From Hyparrhenia diplandra (lineage: Eukaryota; Streptophyta; Magnoliopsida; Poales; Poaceae), in assembly GCA_015847255.1 (NCBI GenBank), contig JADLZK010007673.1:1-64000 (forward strand): a stretch of 64,000 nucleotides of DNA. The letters are read 5' to 3'. Position 1 is the stretch's first letter, and every line of letters starts with the position of its first letter. Of this stretch, positions 48,303 through 58,937 are shown piece by piece. The position numbers and the translations under genes are program-made. Under the pieces are notes generated by a model. That model did not search any database. It was not told the DNA's origin and was given only the letters and a program-made list of their open reading frames with translations.

Positions 48303-50285
48303 ATAACATACCATTGGCTCAAAAAATAAACCTAGACACCACGTCTAATTTGACTTAGGAGGGCATTTTAACCTAAGCACCACGCTAAATTTAAAATGCC
48401 TTTGGTGGTAAGATCACAATTCCTAAACTAGGCACCATGCTTCATTTAAGAGATGTATAAACTTATTCCAATCCTCGAGCATACTAAAAAGCGGACAAAT
48501 GATAGCATGAAGGCATTATAAAGATTTACTCAAACAAAGATGAAAAGCATGACAACAGTTTTTAGCAGATTGAGCATATCTCAAAAGACAGAGACAACCA
48601 AATTAGTGTAGCAACATGACAAGGGATATTTCTATGCATGTGATTTCATGTTGCGCAATGATTGGTTGGACATACCTTACATTGTCATCCTTCATTCTTC
48701 TTGCTCTAGACCTGAAATGGTTAGCGACAAAAATACCCGAAGGAATATTTCCTCATTTATATCTCTATGCTCATTTCATAACGGTATTATAGCAATAAGG
48801 TAAACACTCATGTTTTTTTTTCTCAAGAAGTGCTTGTTTTAGGACATCAAGCTCGTCCTTGGGAAACCATCGAATTATGATTCATGGTGATGAAGTGGTT
48901 TCCCATCAATCTATCTCAAGATTCAAGCCTACGGGATTCGGAATATTTGTGGTAGATGTATGCATCTACAACCACCCTTTCAAAATCTATAGGAGGAGAG
49001 AGAATAAGGGGGTTGAAGGTCTCGTGCTAGAGTTGAGAAGCCCGATCCGTCGAAATGAGCAAGTCGAATGCTACGTTCGGTGACTCCTCCTCGCGAACAC
49101 GCCCACGCACGAGAACAAGTCGCCACCCGCACGCCAGAGACTACACTCACCGAGACATTGAAGACCAACCAGTAATGACACACCCAAGAGCTGAAGGACA
49201 CCTACATCGTCGCCATATCTAGGCGCCGGAAATTCGCCATGCACGTAGCGTAACCCGCAATGGCAGAATGGATTTTCGCTAATCCCCTCCACAAGAAGAA
49301 GGACGGACCCCACCACGACACCATCACCGACGAAGCGGACAAGAAGGACCCCTCCTGTCCCTCAGCTAGCCACGACAAATAGAAGAAGACCCCGCTCGAA
49401 GCCAGTTGATGGACCAACAGCACCAGGGATGAAGCCACCGTGCCCGCCAGAGTAGAGTAGTCACTCCTAAGGGAGATGTAACCGTAGAGTAGCACCTTCC
49501 CTTTTTGCTCTCTTGTTGTAGTCCCCTAGAGACATCAAGATCCATGTGCTCGACTCACGAATTGAGGCAAGTTTGTCGACGAAGAGTTCGACGGGTGCCT
49601 AAAAATAAAAGGTCGCCGAATAAAAATATTAAGAAGACAATTTTTCTAAGTGGGGTAGACCCGGATGTAAAAAGAACAAGAAGAATATTAGATGGGCGAA
49701 ATGAGAAAAAAAAAGAGAAACAAAGCGGCAAAATGAGAAGAGTAGTAGTAGAGATAACCACTAAACGGATTAGCCACCAAGGAGTTAGAAAGGAGATGGA
49801 CACACGGAAGACAACGAAAGATCAAGAAATTCCCCCACCACTAGAGGAATGATTTCTCTAAGTGGGGTAGCCGCATGAAGAAGACTCGAAAACTATGAAG
49901 ACCCGGAGGCAAGACTTAGAAAATGGGGTAAAGCAGCGAAGAACCGTTAGCGAAAAAGGTACACTCTCTCGCAAAGAGCGTGCCGCCTCAGAAATGGAGT
50001 AGCACGATAGTGGACAGAGATTCTGTCAACACCGCGTCCATGGCCGCCGGTATTCGTTCTCCATCGATGTCGGTCCACAGGGCGTCGCCGGGAACGCCTG
50101 GCTTCGTGGGTCTCTTTATTCAAGTGGCGTCCCTTCTCCTCCTAGACGCCCGCTCGTCCATGACGCCAGCGCCTACGCCTCCCCGGGACTGGTGGGCCGA
50201 CCTTGCGCTCGCCGAGCTACAGCCATCACTGGACGCCGCCGACTCCGACGGTGTTCGCAGCTCATGCCGCGCCGGGTCCTTCACG
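48303..50285. other. Intergenic, no gene seen
   Basis: Several open frames of 70-115 codons overlap on opposite strands. None has a recognisable domain or splice sites. TTTCTAAGTGGGGTAG-like sequence occurs twice (49642 and 49855). Confidence 0.35.
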
Positions 50286-50594
50286 CTACGCCCGTCGCTC
50301 TAGTTTTGGTGGGTGATCTGCGACAAAGGTGGGGGCGTTGCCGACGGGGGCGAGCTTTGGCGATAAGACTTGCGATACTCGCGCGGTAGTGGAAGGGCTC
50401 CCAGGCTCCCAGCACCCCTGCCGGTACAGCACCCGGTCCAGTGTGATGCTCCGTTCCACTATGGGGTTGCCGCACGCCGCTCTCATCTGTGAATAGCTGC
50501 TCCGCATAATGTGGAGGGCCTCTATGGGATCCGCTGAGACCTTGGCGACGCGAATCGCAATCTCTACAAGCATGTCAACCGGAAGGTTTTCCAT
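50286..50594 (-). pseudogene. F-box protein N-terminal fragment
   Basis: Starts MENLPVDMLVEIAIRVAKVS and continues with MRAACGNPIVERSITLDRVL, the typical opening of a large grass F-box family (substrate receptors of SCF ubiquitin ligases). The motif covers roughly residues 1-58. After that the sequence is out of line with the family and a stop follows at residue 103, so the usual C-terminal repeats are missing. Most likely a truncated, inactive copy; it is unrelated in type to the FBD gene downstream. Confidence 0.5.
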
Positions 50595-50599
50595 GACGC

Positions 50600-51180
50600 G
50601 GTAAGGTCTCCAACAAGGCTGAGTCAGCTAGCTATTTAAGTGTACACGTGAACATATATCCTATGTAGAGAAAAGAGAATATGCATAGAAAATCGAATCG
50701 GCTATTTGCTCGCCGCTTGGCTCGCATAGAAACCGAGCTACACCGTGGGTATGACCTGCCCTCATAGTATTATTAAAAAAAAAAGCTAGCTGCAGTAAAT
50801 ATTGCTAGCTTTTAGCATGCCGGCTCCGAGCTAGCTGTCGTCTATGACTGCTGTGAACGCTCTAAGCGATTATATGTTACAACTCACAAGAGGGTGGACT
50901 AAAAACAAATCACAAGGGGGTGCATGGTAGTTGCAATTTTTTTTATGATAGTAGAAAGATGGGTAGAATAAACCCTATACAAATCCAAAGTTTTGAAGTG
51001 CATAACATGGAAACAATGCCTACGAGTATACTTGCCTCAAAAAAAGAAACGAATTATAATTATTAGTGGTTTTTTAGCAAGTTATCAGTGTTGAATAAAA
51101 GAATTATTTTAGCTCAATATAGTTTCCTTTTTTCGTGAGCAAGCTAAATATAGATATCCGTATTAGTATTCGTGTTGATA
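50600..51180. other. Intergenic before the F-box/FBD gene
   Basis: AT-rich, no gene seen. It probably contains the promoter of the gene starting at or before 51611. Confidence 0.35.
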
Positions 51181-51436
51181 TATGCATTTGTATTCGAACG
51201 ATAAATCAAGATTTTCGCTTCCAATTCCAAGACGGCTGCCCACTCGCGCCCCCGTCGCGCGCGCAAATCCCCTTCGCTCCCGCGAAAATTGCAGCCCCTT
51301 TGTGCCAAATCCTTCCCCACTCACCTCATTACTCTTCCCCATTCTTGGATTCTCCTCCAAAGAACCCTACCGGGCTCCTTGCGCCGCGGCGGCGGCGCGA
51401 CTGAAGCCTCCTCCAGTCGTCCTAAGCTCCAGGGAG

Positions 51437-51700
51437 CAGGAGCCTCCCCGACAGCTCCCGGTCACAGCGCCGCGCCGCCACGGGAAGGTCGCCGGAGCCA
51501 AGCGCAAGCGGAAGAGAAGACCGGAGAAAGGGGAAGGAGGAGATCGGCTCCAGGTCCAGGACCGGAGCAGCAGCCTCGCCGACAGCTCCCGGTCGCAGCG
51601 CCGCACCGCCATGTGGAACGTCGCCGGAGCCAAGCGGAAGAGAAGACCGGAGAAAGGGGGAGGAGGAGGAGGAGGATTAGAAGATCGCCTGCAGGTCCAG
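51437..51700 (+). repeat. Imperfect 130-bp tandem duplication at the F-box gene 5' end
   Basis: CCGACAGCTCCCGGTC, then GCGCCGC and GTCGCCGGAGCCAAGCG, then GAAGAGAAGACCGGAGAAAGG and the CTCCAGGTCCAGGACCGGA region, occur twice about 130 bp apart. The copy boundary falls next to the ATG at 51611. Confidence 0.65.
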
Positions 51701-53255
51701 GACCGGATCAGTAGCCTCCCCGATGACGTCCTCGGCGACATCATCTCCCTCCTCCCCACCAAGGACGGCGCTCGCACGCAGGTGCTCTCCTCCCGCTGGC
51801 GGCCCCTATGGCGCTCCTCTCCTCTCAACTTCGAGCTCCCCTCCGGTCTCCGGCTCGGCGACCGCCTCTGTACCAGTGAGATCTCCAGCATCCTTTCCTC
51901 GCACCAGGGACCCAGCCGCCGCTTCTGCATACCCGTAGGGTACTTGTTAAATCTTAGTGACTGCCGCGCACTGGAAGACTGGCTCCAATCCCCCGCCCTC
52001 GACAACCTTGAGGAGCTTGAGTTCTGCTATGCATCTGTACATGCGGGGATTCAGCCGCTGCCGCCATCGGTGCGCCGCTTCTCGTCAACTCTTCGCGTTG
52101 CCAACTTCGGCGGTTGCGCTGGCTTCCCGGATGGAAGTAATGCCAGCGCACTACTGCACTTGCCAGTACTCAAGCAGCTCAGCCTCTGGGATGTCAGAGT
52201 CTTCTCTAGACTTCCTACTAGCTGGCTGCCCTGTCCTGCAGAGCTTGCTGCTATCTCACACCATTAACTGCCCTCGAGCCAGAATCGTGTCTCCTACGCT
52301 TAGAAGCATTTGTGTCGTCATGGATAGAAGCCAGTTCATGGATGCTGATAAGTGTCCACAGATCATCCTCGAGGATGTCCCTTGTCTTGAAAGACTGCTG
52401 CTTTTTCCAGAGCAGGGTTTTTCACATTGGACACCTATGGAAAGGGTCATCACGGTGGTCTCAGCACCAAAGTTGCATTCTTTGGGGCTATTTAATACGG
52501 AGAGTCCCCGGCTCGAGTTTGGCTCCACCATTTTCAAGGTATATTTGTATGTTTTCCTTCACATTCACATTCAGAGGAATCCAAATCTCCTTGACCAATC
52601 ATGATCTTACCTTTAATATTCTCTTCTTACCTTAGGGATCAAGCCTTGTTAGCTCAATGACTGTGGTGCCTAGTGTGAAGAATTTAGCTTTACTAAATCT
52701 GCATCTTAGTTTGGATATGGTTGTAGACGTCATGAGATGCTTTCCTTGCTTGGAGAACTTGTACATCAAGGTGATCAAACCTACTCCCATCTGCATTAAT
52801 TCTTTTGGTACCTATAATTAAATTGATACATTTTCTAGTGTTAGATTTTCACCACTCTATGTTGGTTGTGCTTTTTCCAGACTACAAAGGCTGGGGAAAA
52901 AAATTCCAATAAATACAAGAATCTTGTCAGTATCCTTGACATTCCACTGAAGAAAATTGTGCTGGTAAACTACAGAGGCAACAAATCGCATGTTAACTTT
53001 GCCAAGTTCTTTGTACTTAATGCAAGGTTGCTAGATTCGATGGTTTTTGAGGTAGATCCTGGGCGTCCAAGCAGTGGATGGATTGAAGAACAACGTAAAC
53101 TTCTCCAGCTAAAAAATAAAGCTTCTAGGACTGCACAGTTTGATTTTGTGTATCATTTCACTCCGTCTATGTCGCCTCGCCAGTGTTACACACTAGCACA
53201 TGATATGTCAACAACTGACCCCTTTGTAAGGTATTACGAGTGGGGTAATCGTTAG
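51611..53255 (+). CDS. F-box/FBD leucine-rich-repeat-type protein, one 8-base frame break
   Basis: A predicted SCF ubiquitin-ligase substrate receptor. Exons: 51611-52538, 52636-52770 and 52881-53255, with GT/AG junctions all in phase 0. The F-box begins near residue 32 (ISSLPDDVLGDIISLLPTKD, then ARTQVLSSRWRPLW). Leucine-rich segments follow (LEELEF, LKQLSLWDV, CPVLQSLLLS, APKLHSLGLF, CLENLYIK). The C-terminal FBD-like part reads LKKIVLVNYRGNKSHVNFAK and MVFEVDPG. Near 52193-52200 the frame breaks. One copy of an 8-base TCAGAGTC repeat appears to be missing, and exon 1 is 928 bases where 936 would keep frame. Expected length is about 481 residues, normal for the family. The frame is also open upstream to an ATG at 51182, but that part is mostly the duplicated leader. 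A LINE piece sits just after the stop. Confidence 0.8.
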
Positions 53256-53293
53256 TTCCCTTTGTAAGGTTTCACGAGTGGGACAATTGTTGG
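53220..53293 (+). repeat. 38-bp duplication of the FBD gene's coding end
   Basis: CCCTTTGTAAGGT, then ACGAGTGGG and AAT-GTT, occurs at 53220 and again from 53258. The first copy encodes the last residues and stop; the second lies immediately after it. Confidence 0.6.
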
Positions 53294-53472
53294 CTGTTTT
53301 TCCTTTTGTGAGTTGAGTCTGCCGCAGGGCAGTGTGGGGTGGTTTCTGTAATAGCCTGATGCCTTTTCTTTTGTTGAGCGCCACTGTAAAAGCTGGAATC
53401 CCTAGCTAAAACCTGTTACCTTTTCAGCTTTCAATAGAAGCTGGGCAATCTGACTTTGGTCTAAAAAAATAA
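53292..53472 (+). mobile_element. 181-bp 5'-truncated LINE tail after the F-box/FBD gene
   Basis: Flanked by AGTGG(G)ACAATTGTT at 53277-53291 and 53473-53486. It ends with TTCAATAGAAGCTGGGCAAT, CTGACTTTGGTCT and an A-run, the usual look of plant L1 3' ends. Placed 36 bp beyond the stop codon, it may supply the polyadenylation signal of the host gene. Confidence 0.6.
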
Positions 53473-53614
53473 AGTGGACAATTGTTAAGCTACACTGTTA
53501 GAAACCTGATTTGTCACTTGTTTGCAGTGTTTTTGAGTTTCAACATTTGGCATCACCATTCCTAGAATATTGTAATTTGTCACGAACTAAGTGCTATAGT
53601 TTGTTTTTACCGGT

Positions 53615-54889
53615 GAAGTGCTTGATGGCCTGATCTGTGAAAAAAATAAGCCTCCGAGAGACAATTTGATTTGGGGTATCATAATCGGCCTTCTAATTTC
53701 TTTGTAGGTGCTGGATAACTTGTCTTTCAGACAAAAAGTAGGCCTTCTAGGAAAACTTGTTTTTGTAGGTTCTGGATAACATCATTTGTCAATGCTGACC
53801 TTTTGTAAAATTTAGTGATTTGGTATAATTTCTTTTCATGTGTTGGTCTATACCATCCTTCCCAATTTTTCTTAGTCACTTGCATTGCAGGTAGTACATC
53901 TACGGTTTTGTTGTATAAACCCTTTGGCATCCTCTCAAAAAGAAAATTTTCTTTGTTAAGAAAATGAGGGTATTATCTGAAGCTAGCCATGTTCATGCAT
54001 TGTGTAAAGTTGACAATTTGTGGTATTTAGTACTAGTCGGTGCCATGCATACTTGTTTTTCCTTTATATGTAACATGAGGACCCTCACCTATTTATGCAT
54101 ATGCATTCAACACTCCCTCTCTCAGTCCTTTCTCTTTTCTGCTATTCCTAAATGGAGAGTATTGGTTATATAGTGATTTTACATATTGATTCTACATACA
54201 GTTTACATGTTGAATTCACATGGTCCTTTTGTTTTTTCATGTCCTGATTTGTGTGCATGTGTTTTCATATAAATAGTTAGACAGGTCTTGACTGGGTTTA
54301 GGAATTGGGGTGGGTATGACCGTCTCCTACGATCTAACCTTCTTAAGTGCTTGATGGGCTGATCCGTATGAAAAATAGGCCTCCCAGAGACAATTTGATT
54401 TGGGGTATCATAATTGGCCTTCTAATATCTTTGTAGGTACTGGACAACTTGTCTTTCAGACCAAAAATAGGCCTTCTAGGAAAACTTGTTTTTGTAGCTA
54501 CTGCAGGGAAAGCACATCATTTGTCAATGCTGACCTTTTGTAAGACTTAGTGGTTCGGTATAATTTCTTTTCATGTGAGTCTATAGTATCCTTCCCAATT
54601 TTGATTAGTCACTTGCATTGTAGGTAGTACATCTACAGTTTTGCTGTATAAACCCTTTGGCATCCTCTCAAAAAGAAATTTCTTTGTTAAGAAAATGAGA
54701 GTATTATCTGAAGCTAGCCATGTTCATACATTGTGTAAAGTTGACAATTTGTGGTATTTATTTAGTACTAGTCCCATGCATACATGCTTTTCCTGTAGAT
54801 GTAACATGAGGACTCTCACCTGTTTATGCATATGCATTCAATTCTCCCTCTCAGTCCTTTTTCTTTTCTGCTATTCCTAAATGGAGAGC
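53615..54889 (+). repeat. Tandem duplication, about 545-bp copies, 729-bp offset
   Basis: 53615-54160 and 54345-54889 share AAGTGCTTGATGG(C/G)CTGATC, GACAATTTGATTTGGGGTAT, GTAGTACATCTAC(G/A)GTTTTG, TATTATCTGAAGCTAGCCAT and CTATTCCTAAATGGAGAG, with small indels. Short open frames in the copies differ in start and end, so coding function is unlikely. Confidence 0.65.
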
Positions 54890-55900
54890 ATTGCGAAAGG
54901 ATGCAATTCTGTGAGTTGATTGATTATATGTAGTTTTTAGGGTGATTTTGAATTGTTGGGTCAGTCTTGATTGGATTATCCTTTTTTGTTCTTTTTCATG
55001 AATAAATAAATTTATTCGAGACATGATTTAGTTTGAGATTATGGCTGTCAGAGCGACGGAGATGTGGAGAGGGCAGATTGGGTCAGATATGGTTATGGTG
55101 CCGCTTTGGCTTTTGGCAGTGACGCTGACGGCGCTGAGTGGGATTTCCATGTGTAGTAGCGCAGTAGTGCAAAGTGCTAATTACTGTGTTGTACATGAAC
55201 TCAGGGACTGCTATCAAGCCTTAGACTTTTAAGTGAGACATAGAAGCTTAAAATTGGGTTGAGCATCAAAGCTTTCAGCTGAGATGACAAACTTTCAGGT
55301 GTTTGATCGAACTCTGAAAGGGCATTTGAATGTCAGTGATCAGAGATTTTTGTTGAATTTTAGGTGACTGCAGCGTCAAGTTTGAAGGCATAGAGTGCTG
55401 GCAGATGTTATGAAGTTAAAGCTGTTCTCAGTTACTCTGCCAAAAGCACGCTTTTTAATTTCACAATTGTAGGACTACTAATAGGTGCATACAGGAGCCA
55501 GGTTGTAGTTTTAGTCACTGCTATTTTTTTTTTTCCATTTGGCATGAAGTGCAATTCATGAGAAACATCGACTTGACAGTGGATTCTTAAAAAAGCTTCA
55601 GCTTCATTTCTTACAGCTTACATACGTATATAAGCCATGGACACAGGCTCCTGTATTCTTAAATTAGACTCGTAAATGGACAAAGAAGAAACCATCACTC
55701 TTGGTTCAGTTTTCAGTGGATATATCACCTTCTATTTTTCTCTGATGATTAAGCAGCACTGACACGTCATACTTGACGATTTTAAAAATGCGCAGAATGA
55801 CATGCTATTCAACAAGTGTATCATATGGTAATACTGCACTCAATTCAGCAAGGGCATACTTCGATAGCCTCAATTTCACAGTGGCGATAAAAAATGAAAA
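54890..55900. other. Intergenic, no gene seen
   Basis: No splice-supported coding segment. One 63-codon frame (55041-55232) has no recognisable feature. Confidence 0.35.
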
Positions 55901-56099
55901 GCTCTCGCTGACAACTTTTACAAATAAACGACTTTAATTTCTATAAGCCAAACTGTAATCTCAAAAAAAAAAAAAAAGTTAACCAGGATAATCACATTAC
56001 AACGTGAAGAATGACATATTAAATTTTGTATTTTTAACCATTGATGGTAGGATTTGTAGAGAACGGAGATAAGGTTTCCTTTTGGTTTGTCCAACCATA

Positions 56100-57010
56100 T
56101 CAAATGGCCAGCTGGTCAAACTGAAAGCACCAAGCTTTTGGACACTTTGCAAAATCAAAAGCTTCAACAGGTCTACAAGTGCCTTCAGACTCTGCAAAAG
56201 TATTCAACATCTAAAATTTGGAATCAAAGAAATAGACCCATGCAGTGCAGGAAGATGCCTATGAAGAGTCTCACGCACCACATCCATCTAATTGTGCACA
56301 AATGTGGCACGTATCAGTGTATCATCAATGCCAGAATCAAAGCCATAAACTGATTACAAGCAAAGTGGGTGCCTTTTGAACCAAAAATTCTTCACCCTTA
56401 CTTAATTGAGCGGCAGAGCTCCTGCCTTTTATTTCAAAAAAAAAATTGCAAGCAAAGTATAAACGGCCTACCAGAACATTTTGCCGTGGCAGCAAAGATA
56501 CATTGAATTCAATTGTCAAACCATTTATTAACAGAACTGCATCCTCAAATGGCCTAAAAACATTTGGAGGAGACATAACAGAGCCTCAACTCATAGCATG
56601 CATCTTTTCTTGAATCTTGACTCTAATTCAGAGCTAATAATGTTCCATTTCCAGCATCCATGAGTCTAACAGGGCAGGATGTCTGTACCTGTCTATACCG
56701 AACCTGACCTAAAAGCATAGTTTTGTGTGCACTGCAACTACTTTAGATTAGTGCCCTCAAGGTCAGATCTCAAGAAGAAACAAACTTTTTTTTTTTGACA
56801 AGAAGAAGAAACAAACTTTAAAAGGGTCTAGAAACTATGTGTACAAATTTCCTGAGCAACTGGACCTAGGACTGAACATGCTATCATACATACTGACAAA
56901 GATGACAAGGGCATCTCAGCTTCATGAAAAACTTCTTTCCAAAATTATGATCCCAAAAGCTCACTGGGCCAGACTTCAGAAATAAAAGGACTCGTTGCAC
57001 TTCACGGTTT
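56100..57010 (-). other. Possible minus-strand gene remnant, unrecognised
   Basis: Three exon-like segments appear on the minus strand. About 56894-57010 reads VLLFLKSGPVSFWDHNFGKK, with donor CA|GTATGTATG. 56472-56553 reads PFEDAVLLINGLTIEFNVSL between TTTTTAG and GTAGGC. 56100-56191 reads SEGTCRPVEAFDFAKCPKAW and ends in TGA. Splice sites and residue use are plausible, but phases were not proven to join and the family is unknown. The LINE at 57092 lies just upstream and may have cut off the gene's 5' part. Confidence 0.25.
56772..56819 (-). repeat. 14-bp T-run insert with 17-bp target duplication
   Basis: AAGAAGAAACAAACTTT at 56772-56788 and 56803-56819, exact. The insert is a T-run plus GACAAG, the same scrap type as at 2709 and 58708. 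Confidence 0.55.
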
Positions 57011-57074
57011 TGTTAAGACTACCTCTTGTACCCAGCGATTTTTTGCCCATCCCTTCATCGTTCGTAAGGAACAA

Positions 57075-58659
57075 GATAATAAGGTAATAATTTTTTTCGA
57101 GACCGCACCGTTGCGCGTATTTCATTAAGCAGGAGAAAAGTGCAAATACAAAAGAAGCGGCAACACAATGTTACCGATTCTAAAAAAAAACCTCTACTGG
57201 ATCCTTGGCATGGTACTACATTTTGACAGATTTTGCGACTAAGAGCAAAACAAAGCTAGAAGCAAAGACTACTGAGATAACCCAGCTGCTACCAAAAGCT
57301 CGGCAAGCCTCTTGTTGCCAGCCGAGGACCAAAGCATGGCCTCATCCCTAATGAGCCGAGCAAGGCCTGCCGGGGCTGTCGCGACGGAGTCAAACGTCCC
57401 TGGCGTTACGTTCCTTCCACAAAGCATCCATCCGACAAGGAAAAACACCGAGTCAAAGCCCCGACGCGAACGGCTTTGGCACAAGCCTTCGCCACGGCCA
57501 CCATCCAATGAAGTCGCCCTCGTAGACCATAACCACGTCCTGCAGGTGCAGCCTGGAGAGGATGATTTCCCAGACCTCCCTGCTGAAGACACAACCCAGC
57601 ATGATGTGGTGTATGGTCTCCGGTGCCCGATCACAGAAGATGCACAAGTTGCTGTCCCCGGAGACCATGTCGATGACGCCGGTCGGCCGTCCAAACCTGC
57701 CATGCATGGCCAACCAGAAGAAGAAACGGACCCTTGGCGGTGCGGCTACCTTCCACAATTGCTTGGCGCCCAGAATAGGCGAGGAGCCAAAGAACATGGC
57801 GCCGTAGGCCGAAGCCGCCGAATAAGAACGGTCCGGGGTAAGGCTCCAAGAGAAGGTGTCAGGCCGGTCATGAAGCTGGATGTCCTCCAGCATATCACAA
57901 AGCACCTCAAACTCATCAAGCATACGTGTGGAGAGAGGACCTCTGATGTGCGAATCCAAGTGTCTTCATGCAGGGCTTGTGCAACTGAGATTCCCCAACG
58001 CCTCGGAGAGACCGTACTGAAAATCGTCGGAGCAATGGATTTTATCCCATGGCCATCAATCCAGTTGTCCGTCCAGACTCTCCATTCCCAAGCGTGATCT
58101 GCACTGCTGCCTGAAAGAGAGCTATGGCGTCGCGGTCATGAATCGCTGGCCGACGACCATCACAACGATCACGCCAGACCCAACGGGTGCGCAAGGCAAT
58201 GCCGGTCCTGCGCAAGTCGGAGATCCCCAATCCACCCAAATGCTTTGGCCGGCTGACCACAGGCCAAGCAACCCGGCACTTTCCAGCCGTGATTGCATCT
58301 GAACCGGCCCAAATGAATGCGCGCTGCAGCCTTTCAATCTCACCTACAGCCCAGGACGAGAGACAGAGGGCAATAGCAGCTTGGATGGGGATGGCTGAAA
58401 GAGTTGCTTTGGCCAGTGCCGTACGTCCCGCAATATTAAGAAGGCTACCCTTCCAGCCAGGAATGCGTGCCGCCACCTTGTCAATAAGATATTGCTCCTC
58501 CGATCGTTTGAGCTTCCTGACGGAGAGGGGATCCCCAAATAGCGACATGGTAGGTGCTGTAGCCTGCAAGCCAGGATGTGTTGGATACAATCCAGATGTG
58601 TCTGGTCACAGTGCAGCGGAGTGGCCAAGCTTTTGTCGAGGTGATAATAAGGTAATAAT
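57075..58659 (-). repeat. 17-bp target duplication bracketing the LINE
   Basis: GATAATAAGGTAATAAT is exact at 57075-57091 and 58643-58659, immediately outside the LINE ends. Confidence 0.8.
57092..58642 (-). mobile_element. 5'-truncated L1-type LINE (RT C-terminus and zinc-binding domain)
   Basis: Minus-strand frames in order: 58590-58042 has the end of a reverse transcriptase (LIDKVAARIPGWKGSLLN, TALAKATLSAIPIQ). 57959-57453 has the zinc-binding domain (LWKVAAPPRVRFFFWLA, CIFCDRAPETIHHIMLGC). 57703-57269 has the tail (FFLVGWMLCGRN, stop). Frameshifts separate them, so the protein is dead. The 3' end is a short T-run on +, i.e. an A-tail. The 1,551-bp copy lacks ORF1, the endonuclease and most of the RT. 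The exact target duplication makes it a fairly young insertion. Confidence 0.85.
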
Positions 58660-58696
58660 AATATACAAGGCCAGTAGCACGGCCCAGCCCCAGCTC

Positions 58697-58747
58697 TCCT
58701 CTCACGGGTTTTTTTTTTTTTTTTTTTTGACAAGGATCCTCTCATGG
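58697..58747 (-). repeat. 29-bp T-run insert with 11-bp (10/11) target duplication
   Basis: TCCTCTCACGG at 58697-58707 and TCCTCTCATGG at 58737-58747. Between them are G, about 20 T and GACAAGGA. Confidence 0.5.
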
Positions 58748-58800
58748 AATTGAACGTCTCAATGAGACAATTAACGTGAATATATATATTATTATGAAAA

Positions 58801-58937
58801 ACTCCATATAGCGCGTAGGATCTGCGCGCGGAGAGCGCCCGGATACTGTTCACGTACGGCTCGCCAATGAAACTCCATATAGCGCGTAGGATCTGCGCGC
58901 GGAGAGCGCCCGGATACTGTTCACGTACGGCTCGCCA
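58801..58937 (+). repeat. 71-bp tandem duplication
   Basis: ACTCCATATAGCGCGTAGGA through GTTCACGTACGGCTCGCCA occurs at 58801 and 58872, exact over about 66 bp. The following GC-rich block (58940-59840) gives overlapping open frames without domains. Confidence 0.75.

Noticed and set aside
48303..49852. Possible organellar DNA insertion
   Set aside because: No plastid or mitochondrial gene sequence recognised; composition alone is not evidence.
53964..54880. Similar 69- and 79-codon frames in the duplicated block
   Set aside because: Frame lengths, starts and ends differ between copies; no signal, domain or splice support.
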